From NCBI GenBank assembly GCA_030035585.1, contig CM057482.1, positions 11,767,001 through 11,831,000 of the forward strand: DNA of 64,000 nucleotides. Reading direction: 5' to 3'. How positions within the stretch are numbered: position 1 is the first letter of the stretch; each line of letters begins with the position of its first letter. The position numbers and the translations under genes are program-made. This DNA is from Dugong dugon. Taxonomy: Eukaryota; Chordata; Mammalia; Sirenia; Dugongidae. Of this stretch, positions 23,145 to 34,915 are shown one piece after another. The notes under the pieces were generated by a model, which was not told the origin of the DNA, did not search any database, and saw nothing but the letters and a program-made list of their open reading frames with translations.

Positions 23145-23295
23145 GCTAAGAGCATGGGTTCTAACTTCCTGGATTTGTATTCTGGCCACTTACTACCTGT
23201 GACATTGGGCAGTAACTTAACCTCTCTAACCTCAGTTTCCCTACTAGTAAAATGGGAATGATAACAGGACTGTGAGCCCTGTGAGGCTAAAACCA
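23145..23295 (+). mobile_element. MIR remnant
   Basis: Reads ttgggcagtaacttaacctc, tctaacctcagtttccc and gtaaaatgggaatgataaca. Confidence 0.75.
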
Positions 23296-23989
23296 AGCAA
23301 TGCCCTGAAGCACGTAGCCCGAGCCCCCATCCTTACTTCTTAGTGATAGCCTGCATTTAAAATTCTCAATCTTCACTTCAGGAAGGTTTGGGGGAGGGCA
23401 TGGGTCTTCCTGGATAACTTCTCCACCTTCACCCCTGCCATCTCAATAAGCAAAGGCGTGGGAAACAATCCCTCCCCATCTCTCTCTCACACTCACACCC
23501 TGCCAGGAGTGGATTGTGTGTCTGAGGGTTGCTGGCCACCGCCACACTGGGCAAGGGATGTCTGGGTTCCTGCCATACTCTAAAAAGCCACATGGATCTA
23601 TAAAGCCAATGCACCTTCCCACCCAGATGGCAGGCCTCCAAGGACACATGTCCTAACAGAGCCAGGTACACTTTTAGCAGACATCTCTGAGGGTCAGCTT
23701 GGGGTCATGTTGGAGCCCGTGATCAATCACTCATTTGCCAGTCACTAAGAGCCTACTTATGGGAGGTACTGCTTTGCACATCCCACTGCTAGGTATATAC
23801 CCAGTATGTTCAGCCTGCTGTGATGTTTATTTTGGAAGTTATGATGACGTCTAAGACCAGGCTACTCATCTGAGCAGAATCTGAGGCCTAAACCCACTGT
23901 TCTGAGACATGAGCCCGGTTTTCACAAAGCTGACACTCTCGAGGGGCAACAATGGCAGTAAAACGGGAGCAGAGTGAGATGATGGAGAA

Positions 23990-24122
23990 CAGGGGATCTA
24001 GAAGCATACGCCTGAGTTCAAATCCTGGCTCCATCACTCGTTAGCTCTGTGACTGCAAGCAAGCTACTTAAATCTCTCTATGCCTCAGTCTTCTCACCTG
24101 TATAATGGGAATAACAATGAGA
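23990..24122 (+). mobile_element. MIR remnant
   Basis: Reads cctgagttcaaatcctggct and gcaagctacttaaatctctc. Another MIR-type piece lies past the SINE at 24,343-24,445. Confidence 0.75.
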
Positions 24123-24342
24123 TTTTTTTTTTTTTTTTAAGTTACCTTTGAGTCAATTCCAACTCATGGAGACTCCACCTCTGTCAGAGTAGAACTTCGC
24201 TCCATAAAGTTTCCATTTGCTGATTTTTTGGAAGCAGATATCCAAGCCTTCCTTCTGAGGCACTTTTGGATGAACTCAAACCACCAACATTTCAGTTAGC
24301 AGCTGAGCACATTAAGCAATTGCACCACCCAGGAACTCCAGT
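24122..24342 (-). mobile_element. AfroSINE, long form, with poly-T
   Basis: A T-tract at 24,123-24,138 leads into tttgagtcaattccaactca; the right end is gcaccacccaggaactcc. It splits a MIR element. Confidence 0.85.
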
Positions 24343-24918
24343 AATAAGATAGGCAGTGCTATTATCCCCGTCTTACAGAGAGGGAAACTGAGGTTCGGGG
24401 AGAAGAATATTACCTGGCTCAAGGTCCCACAGAAAGTAAGTGAAGCCCAAGCATAATTGACGTCACAGCCCATGTACCCACCCAGTACATTCTCCCCACG
24501 GCCTTTCTGATCTTCCTTTCTACAGGGCCCCATGCATTTCTTCTCCAGTGTAATGGCATCTGAAACTCAGCTGTTTCTGCCCTTTGCATGCTTCAGCCAG
24601 GGCTGGAGGGGTGGGGTGTCAGGGGCGCAAAACTCTGGTGACCAAGGTGGGGAGGCCTCTTCCTTCAAAGAAATAAATTATCAGGAGGGTAGGATACTGG
24701 ACAGAGGGTCCAGGGCTCGACTCAGGGGTACAGGGAATCCCCTTTGCTTTCCTTCCCTTGTCTCTCCTTTCCTTGCTGGGGCATCTGTCACCTCTTCCCT
24801 TCCCCTTCTGCAGAGCCCTGGTTCAGGGCCCTAGGGAGGAACATCCACAGAGCACACACCAGGGATACCTGGAATTTGTTGAGTGACAGAAAGATTTTGG
24901 GACTTGTAGGGTCTTTTA

Positions 24919-25070
24919 GGAGCCCCAGTGGCACAGTGGTTAAGAGCTCGGCTGCTAATGAAAAGGTTGGCAATTCGAATCCACCAGCCACTCCTTGGAA
25001 ACCCTGTGGGGCAGTTCTACTCTGTTCTATAGGGTCACTATGAGTCGGAATTGATAGCAACAGGTTTGGG
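24919..25070 (+). mobile_element. AfroSINE
   Basis: Head ggagccccagtggcacagtg; tail gatagcaacaggtttgggtt. Confidence 0.9.
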
Positions 25071-25309
25071 TTTTCGGGTTTTTTTCTTTTTGTAGGGGGG
25101 AGGAGGATGGAGTTAGGATCTTTCAAGCTCCTCAAGTGAAACCCTTACACATTAGAGTGACTAGGAGAATGCCTGTCTCCTCAACAGACTCCAGGATACC
25201 TGGGGTCAGTATCACATCTTATTTACCTTCGTATCTATTACAAAGCCTAGCATGTGACCTTAACCTGTTAAAAGAAAAAGTAAAATACCTACAATCTCAT
25301 AATCAAATA

Positions 25310-25480
25310 CACATATGATCTCATTTAAACCCCACAACAATACTGTGTAGCAGGCATTATTATCCTCCTTTACAGAGGGGGAAACTAAGGGTTTGAGCAG
25401 GTAATTGACCCAAGGTCACATAGTAAATAACAGAGCCTGGATTTGAACTCAGACCTTTCAAAGCTTTTTTCTTGACACTC
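25310..25480 (-). mobile_element. MIR remnant
   Basis: Reads aaccccacaacaatactgtg, tttacagagggggaaactaa and cctggatttgaactcagacc. Confidence 0.75.
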
Positions 25481-25544
25481 TAGTGTCTGCACTGCAGTTG
25501 CTGGGATTAAAGAAATGCAAGCAAGAGGCCTAGGGACAAAACTT

Positions 25545-25653
25545 AAGAAGAGTAGTGGTTATATAACATTGTAAGTTGCCACGGAGTTGTTCACTTTGGA
25601 ATAGTTAGTTTATGTTATATGAAATTTACTATAATTTAAAAAAAAAAAAAAAG
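25545..25653 (+). mobile_element. Old L1 3' end with A-tract
   Basis: The sequence gagttgttcactttggaata, then aaatttactataattt and poly-A, resembles the last 100 bases of old L1 families. Confidence 0.5.
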
Positions 25654-25722
25654 AGGCACTCACTCTCAGGGACCCACCCTGCACTTGTACCACATGAGAG
25701 CCGGTGATCTTTGGATATCCCC

Positions 25723-26304
25723 TGACTTAGTCATGTAGTGTTGCTATAACAGAAATACCACAAGGGAGTAGCTTTCACAAACAGAAATTATTTTCTCACA
25801 GTTTAGGAGGCTAGAAGTCCACATTCAGGGTGCCAGCTATAGGAGAAGGCATTCTCTCTCTCTTGGTTCTGGAGGAAGGTCCTTGTCTCTTTTCAGCTTC
25901 CTCCTTGGCCATCTTCCTGTGGCTTAGTATCTATTTCCCCCCATCTCTCCTTGCTTACGCTTAATCTGCTCTTTGCTGTCTCAAAAGAGATTGATTTAAG
26001 ACACACCCTATACTAATACTGCCTCATTGACATAACAAAGAAAACCCCTTCCCAAATGGGATTATAACCACAGGTATAAAAACCAAAACACCAAACCTGT
26101 TGCTGTTGAGTGGATTCTGACTCATCGTGACCCTATAGGACAGAGCAGAACTGCCCCCATAGGGTTTCCAAGGAGCAACTGGTGGATTTGAACTGGCAAC
26201 CTTTTGGTTAGCCGCTGTGCCATCAGGGCTCCAACCACAGGTATGGGGGTTAGGATTTACCAGACATATTTTTTGGGGCGGGGGACACAATTCGGTCCAT
26301 AACA
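25723..26304 (-). mobile_element. Solo LTR, ERVL-MaLR-like, antisense, with nested SINE
   Basis: The element reads TGACTTAGTCATGTAG to GTCCATAACA, the reverse complement of the MaLR-like LTRs elsewhere in the window. The flanks are tcccc (25,718-25,722) and tccct (26,305-26,309), a 5-bp target duplication with one mismatch. An antisense AfroSINE (26,082-26,235) interrupts it. Confidence 0.8.
26082..26235 (-). mobile_element. AfroSINE nested in a solo LTR
   Basis: Left aacctgttgctgttgagtgg, right gtgccatcagggctcc. The word aaccacaggta occurs on both sides, consistent with its target duplication. Confidence 0.9.
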
Positions 26305-26309
26305 TCCCT

Positions 26310-27889
26310 CAAAGAGTTATGGTGGACTCTGGAATCTTTGTGGTCCTAGCCACTGAGGAGGTACGGAGAAGAAACCATTGAGCAACCAGAGTCTCAAGGT
26401 AGCTCACAAATGCTGCCTGTGTTCAAATAACACACTGCGCTGTGTGCAGATACGCCCACACAGAACAATCCTGCCCAATATACACATCACTAAGCGATAA
26501 CAACCCAACACACCTAGGTACACACCAACACAACACAACCCACCACGCACACACACATAATACGGTTCTTGCACCTGCTGAAAAACCAGGGAAGGAGGGG
26601 AGGATCCGAAGAAAGCCCAAGTGGAGTGACTCTTCCCACAAGCTTTTTATGAACTCAAAACCACCAGTCGAAGTCTTGATTAACTTGGTTGTGTTTATTA
26701 AGTTGTGTTCAATATTTAATAACTTTGAATCTGGATTGAATATTAAATGGGATTGGTAGAGATCTACTTGTGTATAAACGTCAGAAGTGCCAATTGCTTT
26801 GAATTGAGAATTGAGTTTGTGACTTGTGCTCAGGAGGTAGTGCTGGAGATCTCGCCATTCTACATTTTCACAGATTGGTTTAAATTATGAGACATCAGCA
26901 TGACATTAATATCCTATTGCTTATTATGATGCCTCTCTACTATGACAGAGATGATTACACAGTCCTAGGAAGTATGGTATAGAGACTGAATTTCCTTGCT
27001 TTCAGGCAAACTTGGATTGAGTCTCTTAGACCCTTTCCTCCATGTTTAACGGAAAAAGGGACCAAATATGACGCTATGAAATGCATCTCATGTCTTAAAC
27101 ACTTAGTCCTCCCAGCAGGCACAAGATGATCTGGAAGCAATTTATATGATACCCTTTGTCCAAGACCAGTTTGTCTAAGAGAAAGAACTCTGCTTTGTGG
27201 ACTGGAGACAAGCAACATGAATTTCTGAGTCTTTTTTTTTTTTTTTTTTTAAAGAAATAAGAGGATTGGATGCAAAACACAGCTTTCAGAGGCATCATGT
27301 GGGTTCGTGAAAGTCCTTGGTGGATTTGCGATTCAATGAATGAATTTAGCATATCCATATGTGTGAATTGTACGTAAGTTATGGTTATATTATTGATGCT
27401 TTCCGGTTAATAAGTAATTATAAAATGTGGTTTGTCAGGGGCCAAAGTTAAATCATTGGAAATCATCCTTATGCCAGAGCAGGCTGCAGCCCAGCAGGAT
27501 GTAAACTGCTTACTCACAAAGAAAGCAAATGCATTCTCCATCAAATAACTCATCTCACGGATACACCTTTGCCGTATTCGGATTTGCTTTGATTTGGAGT
27601 CCAAAGCAAATGTAAATGACCATTCTGCAAAAAGAATGGTAATGTTAGCGAAGCCATGAGGTGGCGTGCAGCCTTCTGACTGAAGTCACCGTAGTCATAC
27701 TCCTTGGATGCTATTTTCATTTTAGTTGCAACAGATTATAACCGGAGGAATTTTACCTCTAAACTCTTCATCCCTCTCCCCACCTCTAATAATCTGCCAA
27801 CCTATGAATCTTACCTGACTGTCATACCAGCTTACTGCACGTCCTCAGTTCATCGTAGCATTCTTTGGATTTTATTTTATTTTATTTCT
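26310..27889. other. Repeat-poor AT-rich island
   Basis: A CA-rich piece at 26,495-26,560, then no recognised repeat. Many ATTA/TAAT words (tattaagttgtgttcaatat, 26,695; ggttaataagtaattataaa, 27,404). A poly-T tract lies at 27,231-27,250. Confidence 0.45.
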
Positions 27890-28160
27890 GTTGTTCTCAG
27901 TGCCCACAATGCCCTTCTAGCCTCTTCTGAGCTTGGTAAACTCCAGTCTCATCCTTTAAAACTCTGCTCACTAACAAGGCTTCCTTGACCCCTCACCCTA
28001 CCTGTTTACCTACCTCTATCGACACTTTTCTCATTATAATGGACTATGTGTTCACAGATCTGCCGGGATGGTGGATTTCTTTCAAGTCATCTCGTTATCT
28101 CTAGCGTCTTGAACAGTGCCTGGCCTAATGTTGGATGAATGGATGGGTGGATTGTGGATG
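27890..28160 (+). mobile_element. L2 3' end
   Basis: Reads cttccttgacccctcaccct, then cttgaacagtgcctggccta and gttggatgaatggatg. Confidence 0.7.
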
Positions 28161-28689
28161 GACTTGGCAATAAAGATGCATGGGTTTTCCTTGTGGCTCT
28201 TCATTCTTTGACTTGAGTTGATGATCAAGGTGTTGGTGTAGGAGTTATCTTATTTTCCAGGAAGCTCATAATGCCATTCGTTCTTAGACTCACGTCAAAA
28301 CTCAAAGGAAATCAGCCACAACCTTTTTTTCCAGATAAAGTCACCACCCTCGTGGTTACCCAGTAAAACATGTTTTCACTGAACAGGCATTTATGATGTT
28401 CTGACTATGTACCTAGCTCTCTGCTCACTGCCTTGAATCACAACTCAAATTATTCAATCAACCCAGAAGGACTCTTAAGAGAGGCCAGGGTCCAGGAGCA
28501 GCCTTTTCTTTCCAGCATTGTTAACAGTTTCCCCCGCAGCATCCAGGAGACCTTGGCGGAAGCAGAAGCATCAAAGAGGGAGGTGGGAATTCCTGCCCAG
28601 TGGTGGTTTATTTGGCAAATTCTTAACTCTGTATAAATGTGTCAAATGCTTTGTGGAAGTAGAGAAGGTGTCAAATCAACTCTCATGCA

Positions 28690-28925
28690 CAAAACAAACT
28701 GTCCTCCTCCTCTTCAGCCTCCTCTGTCACCACTCTCCCCTCTGCACTTTGCCCTCCTGCAATGCTGAAAGGCTTGTGGGTCCTATGCCCACTAGAACAC
28801 AAGCTCTATGAGAGAAGGGACTTTGCTGTTTGCCACTATATACCTAGCACCCAGAACAACTCCTGGAACATAGTAAGTCATCGATGACTGTTTATTGGAT
28901 GAATTAATGAATGATAAGTCACATC
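28690..28925 (+). mobile_element. L2 3' end
   Basis: Reads agaacacaagctctatgaga, gaagggactttgctg and cctggaacatagtaagtcat. Confidence 0.7.
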
Positions 28926-28929
28926 TTTG

Positions 28930-29275
28930 TCTTTGCTAGTGATGTCTCCGCTGCTTGGAATGCCCTTCCATCTTTATTCAGCCTAACTCTTACTTATCCA
29001 GCAACTCAGATCAAGCAATTTCTCCCCTTGAAAGTCATCCCTGAAGCCCCTGGGTTGGAACAGATGCTCTTCCGCTGGGTTCTCTGGCACCACATACGTA
29101 GGCCCCCATGATCACTAACTGCAGGATAGTGCATTTATCTGTTATGTGTCTGCTTCTCACACTGGACTCTGAGCATCGTAAAGACTGGAACCATATGCTA
29201 TTCATCTTTGTACCCTCAGCTCCTTGGCAAGGTGTCTGGAACATAGAAAGCACTCTATAAGGAGTTGTCAAGTGG
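28930..29275 (+). mobile_element. L2 3' end, a second copy in tandem
   Basis: Reads gcttggaatgcccttccatc, actggactctgagcatcgta and gtctggaacatagaaagcac. Confidence 0.7.
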
Positions 29276-30575
29276 AACTAAACAACCCCAAGTGGATACA
29301 GATTGGGTCACAGCAAATGTGATTGCTGATTCATTTGGTCATTTGGCAAATATTGATTGATTGCCTATGATGTGCCAATCACTGTTCTAGGTGCTGAGAT
29401 CCAGCAGTGAGCCAAACAGAGAGAAATAATAATAACAGTGCTTGTCAAAAATTAAACGTGACCCAGATATCTTACCAGGCTAGTTAAGTGGTGAATACAG
29501 TCAATAAGAACTCCGTTTTAATCTTCAGCTTTAACTATATTATTAACTTTAGGCGGGAAATCCAGGGTCCCAAGAATTCAATGGTCTCTCCTGGGCTCCA
29601 GTGCCCCTCCCTACATAACAGACACAGACTCAAGTCTCCCATGAGATATTTTGATGCATGTTTATACGGGGTCCTCTGGAAGTCCTTGAAGATTTTAAAT
29701 CTCAGTAATTTCCTTAGAAGTGCTCTGCAAATAGCACGGAATATTTCAAGGCTTAGAAATCACTTCACAATGGCCCAAAATGCATTTGTATTTAAGATCC
29801 TGTGATAAAGAATTAAAGCTCAATCAGCTTTCAGTTGAAATTGAGTTTGCCTCTAAATGTCATTTTATGGACTTCTTTGATTATACCCACTACCTGTGTT
29901 ACATTTAACAAACTTTTATTGAGCCCTTCTATTGTATCATGCAGTGTAGTAGGCGCTAAAGAAAACAAAGATTAATAAGTCCTGGTCTTGACCTTCAAAT
30001 AGCTCCCAATTTAGTGAGGCGAGGGGAGGCTGACTCACACCTCACCTACTGTAACACTTGAAAGTGTGAGCAATGCTGCACCCCAGGCATACTCAAGGTG
30101 CTATGGGAGCACAGAGGACAGACATATTGCTTTTGTCTTTAGAGGTATCAGGGAAGGCTTCCTGGAAGTGGTGACACCTGAGCTAAGCCTAAGCAGATGA
30201 GCAGGAGTTTGATAAACAGTGAAAAGGAGAGAAAGGACAGGCTAGAGAGAGGAGAGTGACATGGGCATGGTGCTAGGAGGCTCATGGTGGCACACTCATG
30301 ATGGGGACGCGTCATAGGCAGGTAGAGCAAAAAGTAACTGCAGGGGAAAGGGAGAAAAAAGATTGGAGACGTGGGCTGGACTCTAATGGTGAAGGACATT
30401 GGATAACAAGGTAGAATTTTATTCATGAGATCATGGTGACTATTATTAAAGCTTAAAAGTTTTAAAATTATATATTTTACATGTTATGAGGGCATACGTT
30501 AGGATACTCTGCCACAAAAAATGGCTAAAGACAAATACTATCTGCCTCTTATGGTGGTTTACTCTGTCAGACGGA
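29276..30575. other. Mixed old repeats and single-copy DNA
   Basis: 29,330-29,420 and 29,900-30,000 carry the common 'attgagcacctactatgtgcc'-type motif in decayed form. 30,130-30,430 resembles an old LINE remnant. 29,510-29,880 is repeat-poor. Confidence 0.45.
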
Positions 30576-30780
30576 TACTGTGTAAGCATCTGACACATGT
30601 TGGTGCATTTTATCTTCACAACCACCTTGGGAGATGGAGGTACCATGATCCCCATTTTACAGATGAGACAATGGAGGCTCGGTAGATGAGTCTCCCAGCT
30701 AGTCTATTAGCAGATCTGAAACTTGAACGAAGATGTGTCTGACTCCAAAACCCATGATCTTAACCTCTAGGCAGCTGTAC
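30575..30780 (-). mobile_element. MIR remnant
   Basis: Reads ttatcttcacaaccaccttg, ttttacagatgagacaatgg and ctgactccaaaacccatgat. Confidence 0.7.
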
Positions 30781-30870
30781 AAACAATTAATAAATTCACA
30801 AATTGGAGGTTTATACAAAATTCTCTTTCTAGGCTTAGTATATCTTAAAAGCCTCAAAATGTTCATACTC

Positions 30871-31388
30871 TTTTTTTTTTTAATTGTGCTTTAAGTGAAA
30901 GTTTACAGTTCAAGTCAGTTTCTCATACAAAAATTTATACATACATGAGTATCATTTTATGTCCCATAGTCCCGTCTGATCTTTGTCTGAAGAGTTGGCT
31001 TCGGGAATGGTTTCAGTTGTGGGCTAACAGAAAGTCTGGGGACCATGTCTTCCGGGGTCCCTCCAGTCTCAGTGAGACCATTAAGTCTGGTCTTTTTACT
31101 AGAATTTGAGTTCTGCACCCCACTTTTCTCCTGCTCTGTCAGGGACTCTCTGTTGTGTTCCCTCTCAGTGCGGTCATTGGTGGTAGCCGAGCACCATCTG
31201 GTTCTTCTGGTCTCAGGCTGATGGAGTCTCTGGTTTATGTGGCCCTTTCTGTCTCTTGGACTTGTCTTTGGTGTTCTTCATTCTCCTTTGCTCCAGGTGG
31301 GTTGAGACCAATTGATGCATCTTAGATGGCTGCTTGCTAGCTTTTAAGACCCCAGACACCACTCACCAAAGCGGGATGCAGAACATTC
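30871..31388 (-). mobile_element. 5'-truncated L1 (3' UTR), antisense, inside an older L1
   Basis: The poly-T start is followed by the reverse complement of the L1 3' UTR. A target duplication aaaatgttcatactc lies at 30,856-30,870 and 31,389-31,403. The older L1M-like element resumes directly after. Confidence 0.85.
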
Positions 31389-31604
31389 AAAATGTTCATA
31401 CTCTTTAACCCAGTAATGAGATTACTGGGAACAAAATTTTAAAAATTAATCAGAAATTCACCCAAAGATATGAGAAAAGGTAATTATTGCAATGTTGTTT
31501 ATAACAGAGAAAAGTTGAAAGTAACTTAAGCGTCCAACATTAGCAAAAGGATTAGTTATAAAACAATGGGATAATATATCACCATTAAAATTATGACTAG
31601 GTAG

Positions 31605-31800
31605 AAAAGAAGTCCCTGCGTGGTGCAAGCGATTTGCAATTGGCTACCAACCTAAAGGCTGGCAGTTCAAACATCCAACGGTGTCACTTCTGTAAAGATT
31701 ACAGCCAAGGAAACCCTACGGAGCAGTTCTAGTCTGTAACACATGGGATAGCCATGAGTCAGAATTGACTCCACAGCAACAAGTTTGGTGTTTTGGTATA
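31605..31800 (+). mobile_element. AfroSINE, long form
   Basis: Head gtccctgcgtggtgcaagcg; tail actccacagcaacaagtttg. Confidence 0.85.
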
Positions 31801-31828
31801 TACACATATGTATGTATACACATATACA

Positions 31829-32004
31829 GGAGCCCTGGTGGCACAGTGGTTAAAGCGATCAACTGCTAACTGAAAGGTTAGCGGTTCGAAACACTCAGCG
31901 ACTCCGAGGGAGAAAGATGTGGCAGTCTGCTTCCTAGAGATTTACAGCCTTGGAAACCCTATGGGGTCACTATGAGTTGGAATCGACTCAACGGCAGTGG
32001 GTTA
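31829..32004 (+). mobile_element. AfroSINE
   Basis: Head ggagccctggtggcacagtg; tail gactcaacggcagtgggtta. Confidence 0.9.
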
Positions 32005-32216
32005 TGCACGTATACATACGTATAATCTCAATTATGTAAAGGGAAATATGCACAGCAAAAAGAAAGAAAAAGAAGAACATGCCAGAATGTAATTAGTGAT
32101 GTTCTCTGTGACGGGGTTAGAGGCAATTTTTTTCCCCTATGAATTCCAAGTGTTCTGTATTTGGGCACCTCATTTTTGAAATTAAAAAAAAAAAAAATAG
32201 TTAAAAGAAATCCATC

Positions 32217-32621
32217 TGTTATGGATTAAATTTTATCCTCCAAAAAGATATGTTGAAGTCCTAACCCCTGTACCTGTGAATGTGACCTTGTTTGTGAAAT
32301 TAGGGTCTTTCTTTGAAGATGTTAGGGTGGGCCTAACGTCCCTTCTGAGTGGTGTTTTATAAAGGAGAGAACAGACAGGGAGACACACACCAGGGGAAGA
32401 CAGCGTGTGAGCCAAGGAAACACCAAGAAACAGCTGGAGCTACAGAAGCTGGAGAAGACAAGGGAGGATTTTCCCCTGGAGCCTGCAAAGAGAGCGCACA
32501 GCCCTGCCAACGCCCTGAATTCAGACTTGTAGCCTCTAGAACAGTGAGAAAATAAATGTTTGTTCTTGAAAGCTACCCACTTTGTGGTATTTTGTTTCAG
32601 CAGCCCTAGGAGCCTAAGACG
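32217..32621 (+). mobile_element. Solo LTR, ERVL-MaLR-like
   Basis: It begins TGTTATGGATTAAATTTTAT and ends GCCTAAGACG. The flanks are ccatc (32,212-32,216) and ccacc (32,622-32,626), a 5-bp target duplication with one mismatch. It carries an aaataaatg signal near the 3' end. Confidence 0.8.
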
Positions 32622-32802
32622 CCACCCTATACTTTGAATATGGTCCTATCAGCAGGGTCAGCCCTGCAGTGAGGGCGGTCTTAGCCAGATCACCTTCCTG
32701 CCAGTTGATCCTAGTCGTCTGGAGATCAAGACACTGACTGAGCTGGCATCCTGGCAGGAACATACAAGGGCCCAAATTCAAATACAGCTATTCCATGTAT
32801 TC

Positions 32803-33148
32803 ATTGTTGTTGTTGTTGGCTGCCCTTGAGTTGGCCCCAAATCATGGCGGCCCCATGCACAATGGAACAAAACATGGTCAAGTTCTGTGCCATCCCCATG
32901 ATTGGCTGCAGGTCAGACCACTGTGATCCAGAGGGTTTTCACTGGCTGATTTTCGGAAGTAGATCGCCAGGCCTTTTTTCCTAGTCCATCTTAGTCGGGA
33001 AGCACCAATGAAACTTGTTCAGCATCATAGCAACACGCAAGCCTCCACTGACAGATGGTGGTCGCTGTGCTTGAGGTGCATTGGCCAGGAATCAAACCCA
33101 GGTCTCCTATAAGGAAGGTGAGAATTCTACCGCTGAACCACCCACGCA
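32803..33148 (-). mobile_element. SINE with tRNA-Gly-like head, antisense
   Basis: The right end (33,088-33,148) is the reverse complement of a tRNA-Gly-like A-box/B-box region (aggaatcaaacccaggtctc). The left end is ttgttgttgttgttggc, an RTE-type tail. A different head from the common AfroSINE. Confidence 0.75.
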
Positions 33149-34566
33149 TCACAGACACTCCTATATTCAAAGAAAGCAGACTAATTCATCTTAAAATCAA
33201 AAAGATAAATGGAATCCCAATTAACACATTCGTTAAACATCGTGTATGGTCTTTAGCCTGGCATTGTCGATTCTCCAGCGTTAGTGGGGGGAAGAAGAAT
33301 CTAGAACAAATGCAGAACTTTGGGGCCCAATCTGGGAAGCCAATTGTCTGGTTAAGCGCTGAAACTTACTATAAGATTGCTGGGCCTTCTCAGAGGAATT
33401 AAGTTAAAGCTAATAACCCAATTTGGAATAATTTAAAGCTCTCTTTAGGGAAGTTTTTGACTCAGTTGGGCTCATTATGCATGGGTTTAATGTGTAACAA
33501 TTTGTTCTTGAAAGCTAACATTATTGTTGGCAATAAAGATAGGAAGTGGAAATAAGTTTCCAATACGTAAAGTAGATTTATTTCTCGCTTCATATGGACT
33601 CGTTCCGGGTCTCTGCTTATGAATTACACTGGGCTCCCTGCAATACGATGCTGTCCATGCAGTTGGTTATGATAAATGGTCTGTAATTGTGAATCTGATA
33701 TTGGTTTTCAATATTGAATTTATCATTCTGTCCTCTTAACAGATATTAAATACTTTTAAGAATTTATCCATTTGCCTGATGCAGCTATGATTTTTCAATA
33801 TGTAAAATTTATTAGTTTTTTGAGATTTTAACGGCCGACAACATCATTAATAACACTGAGTAATGGAGCTGACCTCTTTTAAACCTCGTTCCCTTCCACT
33901 AATCCAGAACATCCAAATTGAATCAAAATGTGTTCGATTTAGGGACCCAAAAAGTAAATGGCCACAGTGGGGTGCCTGGTTTGAAATGCAGCTCCACCAG
34001 GCCGAGTCTTGCTTGTGATTCACTTCACCTCTTCAGCTCTGAGCCCCTGGCAGAGGGAGCCAGGCGGGGAGGCTGCCTGGGCCTCCACTGCCGCAGCCTC
34101 CTCCTCCTTCCATTGGAAAGGCCAGCCAGGGAAGCCCTCCCCTCCCTCAGCTGCCTCAGTTTCTTCTGTGTTGGGTGACTGATGATAATAATAATGCTTC
34201 TTGTCTGGCTCCCTCGCAGAGAGCATGTTGTGAATTAATGAAGGCGTGCAGGCTGTGCACTTGGGGCGCCCCCTCCAGGACGGCTCCACTACTGCCCTGG
34301 GACTTTCACCAAGCTTGCTAAGGAGGATCCCTGCCCTCACTGTCGGAGCAGCGCAGGGAAAGGTGAAAGAAATCAGGCTGGGCTTAAGAGAAACCAGGCT
34401 GTGTGGAACAAGAACAACAAAGCTGACTTAACCCGACCCCTAGTTCCATGTGTATAAGGCCACCCGTGCGTGTTGCCACTAGAACAGCAGTAAGCTAGCT
34501 CAGGGTCACAAGGTTGGACTGTGCCTTTGCTGTGTTGTCTGTTGTTGTTTTTAACCCAGCCTACAA
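33149..34566. other. Repeat-poor island between two tRNA-Gly SINEs
   Basis: No recognised repeat. 33,200-33,900 is AT-rich with many ATTA/TTAA cores (gctcattatgcatgggttta, 33,469). A candidate distal enhancer. Confidence 0.45.
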
Positions 34567-34915
34567 GGCACTGGCAGTTCAGTGGCAGAATTCTCGACTT
34601 CCATGCGGGAGACCCAGGTTCGATTCCCAGCCAGTACGCCTCATGAGCAGCCAGCACTTGTCTGTCAGTAGAGGTTTGCACGTTGCCGTGATGCTGAACC
34701 AGTTTCAGCACAGCTTCCAGACAAAGGCAGACTAGAAAGAAAGGCCTGGCGATCTACTTCCAAAAATCAGCCAATGAAAACCCTAGGGATCACAATGGTC
34801 CTCTCCACAACTGACCTCGGGGATGGCGCAGGATTAGGCAGAGTTTTATTCCTCTGTACATTGGGGGTCGCCATGACTTGGGGTTGACTGAACGACAGCT
34901 AACAACAACAACACA
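34567..34915 (+). mobile_element. SINE with tRNA-Gly-like head, sense
   Basis: The head (34,567-34,639) contains cagtggcagaattctcgact and ccaggttcgattcccagcc, nearly the internal promoter of a glycine tRNA. The tail is gacagctaacaacaacaaca. It is a second copy of the family seen at 32.8 kb. Confidence 0.8.

Larger units (their letters stand above)
31389..32200 (+). mobile_element. Ancient L1M-like 3' end, broken by two AfroSINEs
   Basis: The sequence aatgttgtttataacagaga, then cgtccaacattagcaaaagg, is the familiar 3' region of old mammalian L1s. AfroSINEs at 31,605-31,800 and 31,829-32,004 interrupt it, and it ends in an A-tract at about 32,200. Confidence 0.7.

Noticed and set aside
34567..34639. 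A functional tRNA-Gly gene
   Set aside because: The tRNA-like part is the 5' head of a SINE with an RTE-type tail; the acceptor stem is not intact and there is no Pol III terminator at the tRNA end.
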